DNA of 64,000 nt from Planctomyces sp. SH-PL62. GTDB lineage: Bacteria > Planctomycetota > Planctomycetia > Planctomycetales > Planctomycetaceae. The notes under the pieces were generated by a model, which was not told the origin of the DNA, made no database searches, and saw nothing but the letters and a program-made list of their open reading frames with translations. The position numbers and the translations under genes are program-made. The stretch is taken from contig CAMDDX010000002.1 in NCBI GenBank assembly GCA_945893075.1, positions 24,341-88,340 on the forward strand. Reading direction: 5' to 3'. This document shows, in pieces, positions 34,064 to 42,557 of this stretch (position 1 is the stretch's first letter; each line of letters begins with the position of its first letter).

Positions 34064-36577
34064 ATGCCGACCGTGGCCAAGCAGCGAAAACAACCAACCA
34101 TTCCGGCGTCAGCACCGTCGGTGGGCATCCCCGGTCAACCAGGCTGGCAACCGGTCCCGGGCGTGAAGCTGCTCCGCACGCTCGATGGTCACAAGAGTAT
34201 GGTCTTGAGCATTGCCTTTGATCCCGAGGGACGGACACTGGCGAGCGGGAGTGACGACAGAACGGTCAAGCTGTGGGAGGTGACCAGCGGCAAGCTGGTC
34301 CGCACGCTCGAAGGACACTATGACGCGGTCATTAGTATCGCCTTTGATCCCGAGGGGCGGACGCTGGCGAGCGGGAGTAGCAGCAACAACATAGTCAAGC
34401 TTTGGGAGGCGACCAGCGGCAAGCTGATCCGCACGCTCAAAGGGCACTATGGCACGGTCAGGAGCGTCGTCTTTGATCCGGAAGGTCGGACGCTGGCGAG
34501 CGGGAGCGCTGACGGGACGGTCATTCTTTGGGAGGCGACCAGTGGCAAACTGATCCGCACGCTTGAACGGCACAGAAACTGGGTCAATAGCATCGCCTTT
34601 GATCGCCAGGGACGTACGCTGGCGAGCGGGGGCGGTGATATTTATGTCAAGCTGTCGGGTGCGACGAGCGGTAAGCTGCTCGCCACGCTCAAAGGTCACA
34701 TGGGCATCGTCTGGAGCATTGCGTTTGATCCTGAGGGACGCACGTTGGCCAGCGGGAGTAGTGACAAGACAGTCAAGCTGTGGGAGACGACCAGCGGCAA
34801 GCTGCTCCGCACGCTCGAAGGGCACACCAACAGTGTCGAAGCCATCGCCTTCTCTGCCGACGGGCGTCTGCTGGCCTCGAAGAGCGGCGATGGAACGATC
34901 CGTCTCTGGAGTTGCGAGACATGGGAGACGGTCGCGGTCATCCCAGAGCCAGCAAAACCTGACTGGTGGATTCCCGCGCTCGCTTTTCATCCCACGTTGC
35001 CGCTGCTGGCCACCGCCGGCTCGGACCCAGACACACCGGAGGACGCGCGAGGCCGGCTGATCCACCTCTGGGAACTGAACCTCGACCTGCTGCTAGGCGG
35101 GCAAGCTGCGGCCCCGACGGTCCACTATGTCAACGCCAAGGTGGTGTTGGTCGGAGACACTGGCGTCGGTAAGTCGGGGCTCAGCTTGGTGCTGAACGGC
35201 GAACCGTTTGAAGCCACGGAATCGACGCCAGGACGCCACGTCTGGACGTTCGACTCGCGCGAGGTGGCGCTGGCTGGCAACCGCAAGCAGACTCGCGAAA
35301 CGCTGTTGTGGGATCTGGCTGGTCAACCGGGATATCGCGTGATCCATCAGTTGCACTTGAACGAAGTGTCGGTCGCGCTGGTCGTCTTCGATGCGCGGAG
35401 CGAAACCGATCCGCTCGCTGGCGTCCGCCACTGGGAGCGCGCCCTGCGCCTCGCGCATCAACGGCAAGGCTCGCAATCGGTCCCCATGAAGAAATTCCTC
35501 GTCTCTGCCCGTTCGGATCGAGGCACGGTGTCGGTCAGCAAAGAACGGCTCGAAAGCGTCGTCAAGGAATTTGGTTTCGACGGCTACTTTGAAACCAGTG
35601 CCAAGGAAGGCTGGCAGATCCAGGAATTGCGGGCGGCGATCGAGACCGCCATTCCGTGGGATGATCTCCCGGTCGTCACGTCCGAAGAACTCTTCGCACG
35701 CATCAAGGCGTTCCTGCTTAAGCTCAAGGAGACGGGTCGGTTGCTCGCGCCGGCCACTCAGCTTTACGACGAGTTCGCGCGCGAGCACGCCGACCTGGCT
35801 GCTGCGCATGCGAATCTGTCGGCACAGTTCGAGACCTGCATCGGCCGCTTGGAGAATCGCGATCTGATCCGCCGGCTGAGCTTCGGCGGTTACGTCCTGC
35901 TCCAGCCGGAACTGCTCGATGCCTATGCTTCGGCGATGGTCAACGCGGCGAAGAACGAACCGGACGGCCTGGGTTCGATCGCGGAAGACGCCGCGCTGGC
36001 CGGTCAATTCTTCGTTCCCTCGGAACAGAAGGTCGGCGAGCGCGGGCAGGAGCAGTTGCTTTTGAACGCGACTGTGGAGGAACTCGCGCGGCATGATCTC
36101 GCTCTGCGGGAAAGTGCTTCGGACGGCCGCTACCTCGTCTTTCCGTCGCAGTTCAACCGCGACTACGAAGACGCGCCGGAGCCGCCGGGCAAGGCGCTCG
36201 CGGTGACGTTCGACGGCCCGGTGCAGAGTCTCTACTCGACGCTGGCCGTGCGGCTTGGCCATAGCGGACTGTTCACGACCGGCCGCGCTGAGATGTGGCG
36301 CAACGCGGCGGTTTTCACCGCGAAGGCGGGGGGCAAGTGCGGTCTGTATCTGCACGAGTTCGCCGAGGCTCGCGGGCGGCTCGTGATCTTCTACGACCAA
36401 CACGAGGGCCAACCGCCGAGCGACGAGACACGGTTTCATTTCGAGGAGTTCGTGCTGGTCCACGCTCAGCACCGGTCGCTGGAGGGGACCGTGGAACTGG
36501 TGCGGTTCTTTGTCTGTCCGAAGTGCGGCACTCCCGTCCCTGACGCCTATGTGAAAATGCTGCGGGAGCAGAAGTAG
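34064..36577 (+). CDS. WD40-Roc/COR-like GTPase ending in a half zinc ribbon
   Basis: 837 residues from ATG 34064 (GTG at 34058 also possible). Six regular WD40 repeats and one degenerate repeat span about 36-337 (FDPEGRTLASGS...TVKLWE). A Ras/Rab-like Roc GTPase spans about 357-530: P-loop GDTGVGKS 364-371, switch II DLAGQ 417-421, degenerate G4 SARSD 481-485, G5 ETSAK 510-514. A COR-like region follows (FGGYVLLQPELLDA). The chain stops at TAG 36575 immediately after C818PKC821GTPVP, the first half of a zinc ribbon; the same frame continues into the cyclase-TIR protein. It is probably the sensor/switch part of a signalling or defence ATPase/GTPase-like receptor. Confidence 0.85.
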   Translation: MPTVAKQRKQPTIPASAPSVGIPGQPGWQPVPGVKLLRTLDGHKSMVLSIAFDPEGRTLASGSDDRTVKLWEVTSGKLVRTLEGHYDAVISIAFDPEGRTLASGSSSNNIVKLWEATSGKLIRTLKGHYGTVRSVVFDPEGRTLASGSADGTVILWEATSGKLIRTLERHRNWVNSIAFDRQGRTLASGGGDIYVKLSGATSGKLLATLKGHMGIVWSIAFDPEGRTLASGSSDKTVKLWETTSGKLLRTLEGHTNSVEAIAFSADGRLLASKSGDGTIRLWSCETWETVAVIPEPAKPDWWIPALAFHPTLPLLATAGSDPDTPEDARGRLIHLWELNLDLLLGGQAAAPTVHYVNAKVVLVGDTGVGKSGLSLVLNGEPFEATESTPGRHVWTFDSREVALAGNRKQTRETLLWDLAGQPGYRVIHQLHLNEVSVALVVFDARSETDPLAGVRHWERALRLAHQRQGSQSVPMKKFLVSARSDRGTVSVSKERLESVVKEFGFDGYFETSAKEGWQIQELRAAIETAIPWDDLPVVTSEELFARIKAFLLKLKETGRLLAPATQLYDEFAREHADLAAAHANLSAQFETCIGRLENRDLIRRLSFGGYVLLQPELLDAYASAMVNAAKNEPDGLGSIAEDAALAGQFFVPSEQKVGERGQEQLLLNATVEELARHDLALRESASDGRYLVFPSQFNRDYEDAPEPPGKALAVTFDGPVQSLYSTLAVRLGHSGLFTTGRAEMWRNAAVFTAKAGGKCGLYLHEFAEARGRLVIFYDQHEGQPPSDETRFHFEEFVLVHAQHRSLEGTVELVRFFVCPKCGTPVPDAYVKMLREQK
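36575..36577 (+). other. In-frame TAG splitting the GTPase and cyclase-TIR reading frames
   Basis: Codons on both sides of this TAG are in the same frame and open from 34064 to 38185 (1,374 codons in total, counting this TAG and the final stop). The next codons encode N-E-F-Q-C-F-C-P-G-K-G, giving a Cys-x-Cys pair 22 residues after the upstream CPKC, as in a complete zinc ribbon. This suggests a nonsense change inside one gene. Reinitiation is possible at TTG 36620 (AAGGGG 9 bases upstream) or ATG 36668. Confidence 0.75.
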
Positions 36578-36619
36578 AATGAGTTCCAATGTTTTTGTCC
36601 GGGCAAGGGGATCGTCGCT

Positions 36620-38185
36620 TTGACCGAGCCGAAGGAGCGGCTGCACTTCCCGTCGAAGGTCGCGGCGATGGAGCAATCCGCCGACCGCCAGCGTGACTTC
36701 GACGTGTTCGTCGAATCGGCGCGCGGCGAGACGAGCACGCCGAGCTTTAAGGCCTGGGCGGGCGGCGAGCGCGTGACGCTCGCGATTGTGTTCACCGACG
36801 TCGTCGGATCGACCGCGCTGGGACACGAGGTCGGTGACGCCGAGATGAACGACGTCCGTCGTGCTCACTTTGCCCAAGGCCAGAAACTGCTGGGCCAACA
36901 CAACGGACGCGAGATCAAAACTATCGGCGACAGCTTCATGGTGGCCTTCAAGAGCGTGGAAGAGGCGCTGGATTTTGCGCTGGCCCTGCAATCGAAACCG
37001 GGCCATCCGAAGATTCAAGTCCGCGCCGGCATTCACGTCGGAGTGATGCAAGTCGAAGGGAACGACGTGTTCGGCGGCACGGTGAACTTCGCCGCTCGCG
37101 TCGTGGGAGCGATCAAGGACGCCGAAATCTGGCTCAGCGACCGAGCGAAAGAGGACATCGTCGCGTTGAAAGCCAGTCGCCACAGTGGCCTGAAATGGCA
37201 ACAGCAAGACGCCGTCGTGATGAAAGGCTTTCCGGGAACGTTCACTCTCTGGGCACTCCGCGATCAGGCTTCTCCGATCAAACAGCGACCAGCAACTTCG
37301 TTTGACGTGTTCCTCAGCCACAACAGCCAAGACAAACCGACGGTTCGCGTGTTACGGGACAGGCTCGTCGAACTTCAGCTCAAGGTGTGGTTCGATGAGG
37401 AAGAACTCCGGCCGGGAATCCCGTGGCAAAAGTTGTTGGAAGAGGGGATCAAGAATTCGGCAAGCGTAGCGGTCCTCGTTGGTCAGGATGGACTTGGACC
37501 TTGGGAAGATGAAGAGATGCAGGGAGCGCTGTCGTTGGCCGTGAAGAACAAGCGGCCGGTGATTCCTGTGGTCATGCCGGGTGCATCGGCTCAGCCCGAG
37601 TTGCCGATGTTTCTCGGCAATCGAACGTGGGTTGATCTGCGAAACGGATTCGACAAGGGGGGACTCGACAAACTCGTCTGGGGCATCACGGGGAAGAAAC
37701 GGGATTTACAAACCGAAACCATTCCTTTGACGGGAATCGTCAGACTGCGAGCGGACGTCGAAGCCACTCGATTTGAGAAAGAATTCGCACATTCAGCGTC
37801 TCGCGATTTGTTGCTGCCGTTATGTGACAAGGACGAGTGGAAATATCTCGAACTCAACGACAACTATCGCAGTGGAAACTGGGAATCCGCGCTGAAGGAC
37901 GCCGACAAGCACCTTGCCGACGCAATTCATGCGTCCGGGGGAACCGCCGCTGAAATCGCGTTCGAGGCAGTGGCGGTACTGATGGTGGCGATCGCAGACG
38001 CTTTGAGGCACGACTCCGAAGTCTCTGTGCAATTCGTCCGCGAACTCTGTGCGACCATTTTTCGAGCGACAAAAACCGCAGTCGTGCTGAACGACACTGA
38101 TGCCGACTTATTGTTCGCCAAGGCGTGCCGCCATGAACACGCAGGTGTGATCGCGATTTTGAGCAACGCACGAGATCGAATCTAA
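36620..38185 (+). CDS. Class III nucleotidyl cyclase-TIR domain protein
   Basis: 521 residues if started at TTG 36620. Class III cyclase domain at about 52-180: metal Asp residues D60 (FTDVVGST) and D104 (KTIGDSF), base-reading K100 and D149 (NDVFGGT), and N156/R160 (VNFAAR), a set usual for adenylyl cyclases. A TIR domain follows at 226-358 (SFDVFLSHNSQDK; KVWFDEEELRPGIPW; GPWEDEEM with the candidate NADase Glu; TWVDL). A helical tail of unknown type covers 360-521. It could make a cyclic nucleotide and destroy NAD in one chain. It likely belonged to the GTPase protein before it. Confidence 0.85.
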   Translation: MTEPKERLHFPSKVAAMEQSADRQRDFDVFVESARGETSTPSFKAWAGGERVTLAIVFTDVVGSTALGHEVGDAEMNDVRRAHFAQGQKLLGQHNGREIKTIGDSFMVAFKSVEEALDFALALQSKPGHPKIQVRAGIHVGVMQVEGNDVFGGTVNFAARVVGAIKDAEIWLSDRAKEDIVALKASRHSGLKWQQQDAVVMKGFPGTFTLWALRDQASPIKQRPATSFDVFLSHNSQDKPTVRVLRDRLVELQLKVWFDEEELRPGIPWQKLLEEGIKNSASVAVLVGQDGLGPWEDEEMQGALSLAVKNKRPVIPVVMPGASAQPELPMFLGNRTWVDLRNGFDKGGLDKLVWGITGKKRDLQTETIPLTGIVRLRADVEATRFEKEFAHSASRDLLLPLCDKDEWKYLELNDNYRSGNWESALKDADKHLADAIHASGGTAAEIAFEAVAVLMVAIADALRHDSEVSVQFVRELCATIFRATKTAVVLNDTDADLLFAKACRHEHAGVIAILSNARDRI

Positions 38186-38195
38186 CCGACGGTAG

Positions 38196-38519
38196 CTACG
38201 ACGCCTCGCGGAGTATGGATTCCGCATCGAGAAATGTCGGTGGGTTATTCACGCAGTCGCGCACATATCGCTTGACGGAATCGGGCATCGCCGCGAGTTC
38301 GGCTTCGTGTCCGCAGACGAAGCCGTTGATCCACGTCTGCTTGATGCGTGGGTTGAGACTGGGAATGCTCAACCAGCGAATGAACTCCTGCAGGCTGATC
38401 ATTTTGGGAACGAGGTCTGTTCCCTCATAACGCAAAGCCACGCGAGCCGGTTTCGCGAGGACGTCGTCGCGTTCCCACTTTTCGACGTACCAGCCATAAA
38501 GGGTTCCGATAACATCCAT
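38196..38519 (-). CDS. Conserved-looking small protein of unknown function
   Basis: 107 residues from ATG 38519 (an in-frame ATG at 38564 would add 15). The sequence MDVIGTLYGWYVEKWERDDV continues with LAKPARVALRYEGTDLVPKM and ISLQEFIRWL, and later has WINGFVCGHEAELAAMP. There is no signal or membrane segment and no recognised domain. It converges on the cyclase-TIR gene, with 10 bases between stops. An upstream 32-codon frame (38554-38652, MIVLYLSAAFDDLRLLLDRY) overlaps its longer start and may be a fragment. Confidence 0.55.
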   Translation of the reverse strand: MDVIGTLYGWYVEKWERDDVLAKPARVALRYEGTDLVPKMISLQEFIRWLSIPSLNPRIKQTWINGFVCGHEAELAAMPDSVKRYVRDCVNNPPTFLDAESILREAS

Positions 38520-38703
38520 GATTGAATCCTTCTCGCTACCGTTCTGAGTCCGTTCACGCTCCATCGACGGCGGGATTGTTCAAAACGTGTTGGTAACGGT
38601 CAAGCAAAAGCCGGAGATCGTCAAAAGCTGCGGACAGATAGAGCACGATCATGTATCGGCCGTGCTGACGACCAAACCGCGAGGTCTCTAATGTCTCGCG
38701 ACC

Positions 38704-39420
38704 ATGAAGGAAATCTCCGCCGAGATGGCACAACCGAACGACATCCTGGTTCAGGCGGTGAGTCTCGCCAAGATCTACAACGGCAAGACGCCGGTCGCGG
38801 CGCTGTGCGATGTCTCTTTCACGCTGCGCCGAGGTGAGCTTGCGGCTTTGTTGGGAAAGTCGGGGTCTGGGAAATCGACGTTGCTCAACCTGCTGGCTGG
38901 GCTGGATCAGCCTTCTGCTGGGTCGCTCATGGTTGGTGGCCAGCCTCTGCACTCGTGGAATTCGGGGCAGATGGCGGCGTACCGGTCCAACGTGGTGGGG
39001 GTCGTGTTTCAGTCGTACAACCTGATCATGCAACGGACGGCTTTGCAGAATGTCGAGTTGCCGCTCGTCTTCGCCGGGCATGCTCCGGAGGTGCGGCAGC
39101 AGCGAGCGCTGGCGGCTCTCGATGCGGTGGGCTTGAGTCCGCGTGCTCATCACCGGCCGACGGAACTCTCTGGCGGGGAGCAGCAGCGAGTGGCCATCGC
39201 GCGGGCTTTGATCAATCGGCCGCAGCTTTTGCTGGCGGATGAGCCGACGGGCAATCTCGACTCGGTGACGGCGGATGAGATCATGGCTCTGCTGAAGAAT
39301 TACTGTCGCGAGCAGCAGACGTCCGCATTGATCGTCACGCATGATGAAGAACTCGCGCGGCGATTCGCGACGCAGATCCTCCGCATGCACGACGGGCGCT
39401 TGCTGGAGGACGCGGCGTGA
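38704..39420 (+). CDS. ABC transporter ATP-binding protein (MacB/LolD type)
   Basis: 238 residues. Walker [10 protein letters not shown] is at 51-59, followed by the Q-loop [20 protein letters not shown], the signature LSGGEQQR and Walker [14 protein letters not shown], then the H-loop IVTHDEE. The MacB/LolD/FtsE-like branch is indicated by these motifs and by the FtsX-type permease that overlaps it by 4 bases. It drives an inner-membrane mechanotransmission exporter; substrate unknown (lipoproteins, peptides or drugs in relatives). Confidence 0.92.
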   Translation: MKEISAEMAQPNDILVQAVSLAKIYNGKTPVAALCDVSFTLRRGELAALLGKSGSGKSTLLNLLAGLDQPSAGSLMVGGQPLHSWNSGQMAAYRSNVVGVVFQSYNLIMQRTALQNVELPLVFAGHAPEVRQQRALAALDAVGLSPRAHHRPTELSGGEQQRVAIARALINRPQLLLADEPTGNLDSVTADEIMALLKNYCREQQTSALIVTHDEELARRFATQILRMHDGRLLEDAA

Positions 39421-40976
39421 AGTTCTCCGATCTGATTCGCTTCGCGTTTCACTCACTGACGCAGCACAAGCTGCGGTCCTCGCTCACGCTGCTGGGGGTC
39501 ATCCTGGGAGCATTCCTGGTGATCGTCACGATTTCGATCGGACAAGGGGTTCAAGAGGTCATCCCGCGACTGATCCGTCGCAACGATCAACTGCGTCAGA
39601 TTCGGGTCGAACCAAATTGGGAACGCGAGCAACTCGTCGCTGTGGCCGAGGAAGCGCTTGTCGGCGTGATGTCTGACGAACGACGTGTTCGGCTGACGGA
39701 GCGGACAAAGCGACGCCATGCGGGTGGCAATTCCGGCGAGCGGAAAGAACCGCTCAACGATCAGCGGCTGGCTGAACTGGCGGCGATTGAGCATGTGGAA
39801 TCCGCCGTTCCAACGATTGCAATGAACGCCGAACTTCGGTTTCGCGATCAATCGCTCAACGTCAATTTCTTCAGCACCACAACCGAGAATCGCAATCTGC
39901 CCCGCACATTGGTGGCGGGACGTTCGATCGCATCCAACGCGGCCGCGGAAGTCCTGATGAACGAGTTGCAGGCGTACGACATGGGCTTTCACGACGAAGC
40001 GGACCTCGACCAACTCCTGGGGGCGACGGTGCGGCTGAACACGAACTTTGGCGACGCGTACCTCGACAACGTGTTGGCCTCGAAAAGCAACGGACTAATC
40101 CAGTTGTCGACCGCAGACAAACAGAAATTTGAAAATGTCATTCGTGCGTTTCCCGCCGTCGCCGAACTGATCAACTTGCCTGCGGAATGTCGGAAACTGA
40201 TCAAGCACTTTCTCGTGGTATCGGCCGAATCCCTATCGTCCACGTTGTTGCAGCCGCAGCGTGCGAGCACCGGGGATTTGACCGTCGTCGGCCTCTACCG
40301 TAGCTCGACCGACGAGGAACACCAGCTCCATGAGTACTTTGGTCATCAGGAAAACGTGTTGGTTCCCGATGAGATCGCTCGTGCATTCGTCCGGCAGATG
40401 CCCGGCTTCGACAAGACCGGCTACGGCCAAGTCATCGTCCGAGTCGATGAAGAGCGAAATGTTCGGGCGGTCGTGGAGAACCTTCGTTCGCGGAAGTACC
40501 AAGTTCACTCGTTGGTCGAAATCGTCGAGCACTTGCAGCACCAATACGGCCTCATGCTGTGGTGTATGACCGCGCTCGGCACCGTCGCTCTGCTGATCTC
40601 GGCTCTCGGTGTCACGAACACGATGCTGATGTCGGTCCTCGAACGGACTCGCGAAATCGGGATCATGAAAGCCGTCGGTGCCAGAGACGGACAAATCCAA
40701 GCCATCTTCCTTACCGAAGGAGTTTTTGTTGGCCTCGTCGGAGCCGCCGTCGCGCTGGCCGGAGCATGGGGCGCGTCCAAGTTTGCCAACTCGTGGATTC
40801 AGCAGATCGTTTCCAAGGAAGCGAACCAACCGGTGGACGATCAACTCTTTTTGTTCCCGTGGTGGCTCATCGCGGGCATCTTCGTTGTCACTCTCGCGGT
40901 CACGCTCATCGCTGCATGGCTGCCTGCTCGGCGCGCCGCGCGAATCCCGCCCGTCATCGCGCTCCGCCACGATTGA
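39417..40976 (+). CDS. ABC transporter permease (MacB/FtsX family)
   Basis: 519 residues. One N-terminal transmembrane helix (about 18-42, SSLTLLGVILGAFLVIVTIS) is followed by a large periplasmic MacB_PCD-like domain (about 45-370). The C-terminal FtsX domain has three helices (MLWCMTALGTVALLISALGV; FVGLVGAAVALAGAWGA; WWLIAGIFVVTLAVTLIAAW) and the conserved TNTMLMSVLERTREIGIMKA and AWLPARRAARIPPVIALRHD motifs. It overlaps and pairs with the ATPase gene. No membrane-fusion partner gene is adjacent. Confidence 0.9.
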   Translation: MKFSDLIRFAFHSLTQHKLRSSLTLLGVILGAFLVIVTISIGQGVQEVIPRLIRRNDQLRQIRVEPNWEREQLVAVAEEALVGVMSDERRVRLTERTKRRHAGGNSGERKEPLNDQRLAELAAIEHVESAVPTIAMNAELRFRDQSLNVNFFSTTTENRNLPRTLVAGRSIASNAAAEVLMNELQAYDMGFHDEADLDQLLGATVRLNTNFGDAYLDNVLASKSNGLIQLSTADKQKFENVIRAFPAVAELINLPAECRKLIKHFLVVSAESLSSTLLQPQRASTGDLTVVGLYRSSTDEEHQLHEYFGHQENVLVPDEIARAFVRQMPGFDKTGYGQVIVRVDEERNVRAVVENLRSRKYQVHSLVEIVEHLQHQYGLMLWCMTALGTVALLISALGVTNTMLMSVLERTREIGIMKAVGARDGQIQAIFLTEGVFVGLVGAAVALAGAWGASKFANSWIQQIVSKEANQPVDDQLFLFPWWLIAGIFVVTLAVTLIAAWLPARRAARIPPVIALRHD

Positions 40977-40990
40977 GTGCCGGTCAGAGG

Positions 40991-41092
40991 CTGTCCGAGA
41001 AGCCCGTAGCCTGACTCTCCGAGTCGGGAATTCTGCGAGAAAATACCCGACTCGGAGAGTCAGGCTACGGTAATGAGCCACTACTCGGACAG
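40991..41092. repeat. Nested inverted repeat with GTAGCCTGACTCTCCGAGTC core (copy 1 of 2)
   Basis: The outer arms CTGTCCGAG and CTCGGACAG (40991-40999, 41084-41092) enclose a 41005-41069 palindrome whose core recurs at 56881-56944. It lies between convergent permease and sulfatase stops. Confidence 0.9.
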
Positions 41093-41096
41093 TCGC

Positions 41097-42449
41097 TCAA
41101 TCCTTGGCGACGGAATCCCGATCGCGAGCGGCGGCTTCGTCGAGCTTGGTCAGCAGTTGTTTGAGTTTGTCGGGCTGCTGGTCGGCTTGGTTCTGGGACT
41201 CGGCGGGATCGTGGGCGAGATCGAAGAGTTCCACTTTGCGAGCGTTCTTGTCTTCGTGGACGATGAGCTTCCAGTCGCCGAGCCGTAGCGAGCGCGAACG
41301 CCAGCCGGGGGCGACGGCGTAGAGGGGGCGCGTCGGCAGGTCGGTGTGATTGGTCAGCAGCGAGGCGATGTTGGTGCCGTCCCATTTCAGATCTCGGTCC
41401 GGGCGATAGCCGGCGAGCGTGCTGAGTGTCGGCATCCAATCGATGATCTGGACCGGGCTGTTCACCTTGCCGGATTTGGCTTTGCTAGGCCAGGAGACGA
41501 TCGTGGGAACCCGCGTGCCCCCTTCGTATAGCGATCCCTTCTCGCCGCGCCACGGTTTGTTGTTGCCGGTCAGTTTGCCGTTGGGGCAATTGTCGTCGGG
41601 GTACTTGAGATCGTTGTTCTCGACCGTGCTGCCGCCGTTGTCGCTGGTGAAGACGAGCAGCGTGTTGTCGCGGCGTTTCGTCTTATCGAGCGCGGAGATG
41701 ATGCGGCCGACGGCGTCGTCGAGGTGCATCACGCAGGCGGCGTAGTGGCGTGGAACGTCGCCCTTGATTGAGTCGGGGACGCGATGCAGCCACTCGTCCG
41801 GTTCTTTGATCGGCAGATGGACGGCGGTGAATGGCACATAGAGAAAGAACGGGGCCGAGCCGCGCGACTCGATCCAGCGGATGGCTTCGGCGGCGAGCAG
41901 GTCGGTGACGTGGCCCGATTCTTCGAGCAGCTTTTCGTGGCGATGCCACGTCTGCGTGAAGGGGCCTTGCTTGTAGCGATGATTCCAAGGGCTGACTCCA
42001 CCGGCGAGCGAGCCGTAGGAATGATCGAAGCCAAAATGATTCGGCCCCTGTTCGGGCAGCGAGCCGAGATGCCATTTGCCGGTGAGGCAGGTGTCGTAGC
42101 CGGCGCTCTTCAAAGCTCGCGGCAAAGTCACCGTGTCCCACGGCAACGCGCGTTCGTTCTGCGGATTCGTGACGTTGAAACGGCTCCAGCAACGGCCGGT
42201 CATCAAGCCGGTCCGAGTCGGACTGCACACCGGAGCGACGTAATGTTGCGCGAGTTCAAGTCCCTCGCGGGCCAGCCGATCGAGATGCGGCGTCGGTGCG
42301 TTGCCTCCGTGAAACGCGACGTCTGCCCAGCCGAGATCGTCCGCGATGACGAAGACGATATTCGGCTTGGCGGCCTGCGGTGCGTCAGCGGCGAGCAGAG
42401 CGTTGATTGGGATCAGCAGTAGTGCAGCAAGACAGATGGAGTAACGCAT
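41097..42449 (-). CDS. Secreted sulfatase
   Basis: 450 residues from ATG 42449 with a Sec signal (MRYSICLAALLLIPINALLA). Metal-binding D37-D38 lie in VFVIADDLGWADVAFHGG. The formylglycine site C75-S-P-T-R is followed by TGLMTGR, with GKWHLG and a FLYVPFTAVHLPI active-site block. LVFTSDNGG supplies the C-terminal metal ligands. It hydrolyses sulfate esters, probably of algal or host polysaccharides, outside the cytoplasm after activation of the cysteine by a formylglycine-generating enzyme, which is not encoded here. Confidence 0.93.
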   Translation of the reverse strand: MRYSICLAALLLIPINALLAADAPQAAKPNIVFVIADDLGWADVAFHGGNAPTPHLDRLAREGLELAQHYVAPVCSPTRTGLMTGRCWSRFNVTNPQNERALPWDTVTLPRALKSAGYDTCLTGKWHLGSLPEQGPNHFGFDHSYGSLAGGVSPWNHRYKQGPFTQTWHRHEKLLEESGHVTDLLAAEAIRWIESRGSAPFFLYVPFTAVHLPIKEPDEWLHRVPDSIKGDVPRHYAACVMHLDDAVGRIISALDKTKRRDNTLLVFTSDNGGSTVENNDLKYPDDNCPNGKLTGNNKPWRGEKGSLYEGGTRVPTIVSWPSKAKSGKVNSPVQIIDWMPTLSTLAGYRPDRDLKWDGTNIASLLTNHTDLPTRPLYAVAPGWRSRSLRLGDWKLIVHEDKNARKVELFDLAHDPAESQNQADQQPDKLKQLLTKLDEAAARDRDSVAKD

Positions 42450-42484
42450 GACAGCCTTTTGAGTGGACCCGCAGAGTTCATTTG

Positions 42485-42550
42485 GTAGCCGCGTTTCGCC
42501 AGAACGCGGGTTTTCGGCCATTCGCCCGCGTTCTGGCGAAACGCGGCTAC
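42485..42550. repeat. Inverted repeat, GTAGCCGCGTTTCGCC family (copy 4 of 5)
   Basis: The arms GTAGCCGCGTTTCGCCAGAA and TTCTGGCGAAACGCGGCTAC match perfectly; the stem extends through CGCGGG/CCCGCG. It lies between the oxidoreductase and sulfatase genes. Confidence 0.92.
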
Positions 42551-42557
42551 CCAGAGG

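Noticed and set aside
36575-36577. Programmed stop-codon readthrough (or selenocysteine/pyrrolysine) at the TAG
   Set aside because: TAG is not the selenocysteine codon, the following base is A rather than the leaky C context, and no pyrrolysine machinery or special stem-loop is seen. A nonsense change or a true split is simpler, though not excluded by sequence alone.
35093-37330. A 745-codon minus-strand open frame opposite the GTPase and cyclase-TIR genes
   Set aside because: The plus strand encodes WD40, P-loop, cyclase and TIR motifs here; the minus frame has antisense composition and no motifs.
38554-38652. Short minus-strand frame MIVLYLSAAFDDLRLLLDRY (32 codons) upstream of the small gene at 38519
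   Set aside because: The amino-acid sequence looks protein-like and it overlaps the longer start of the next gene, but there is no ribosome-binding site and it is too short to support; it may be a remnant.
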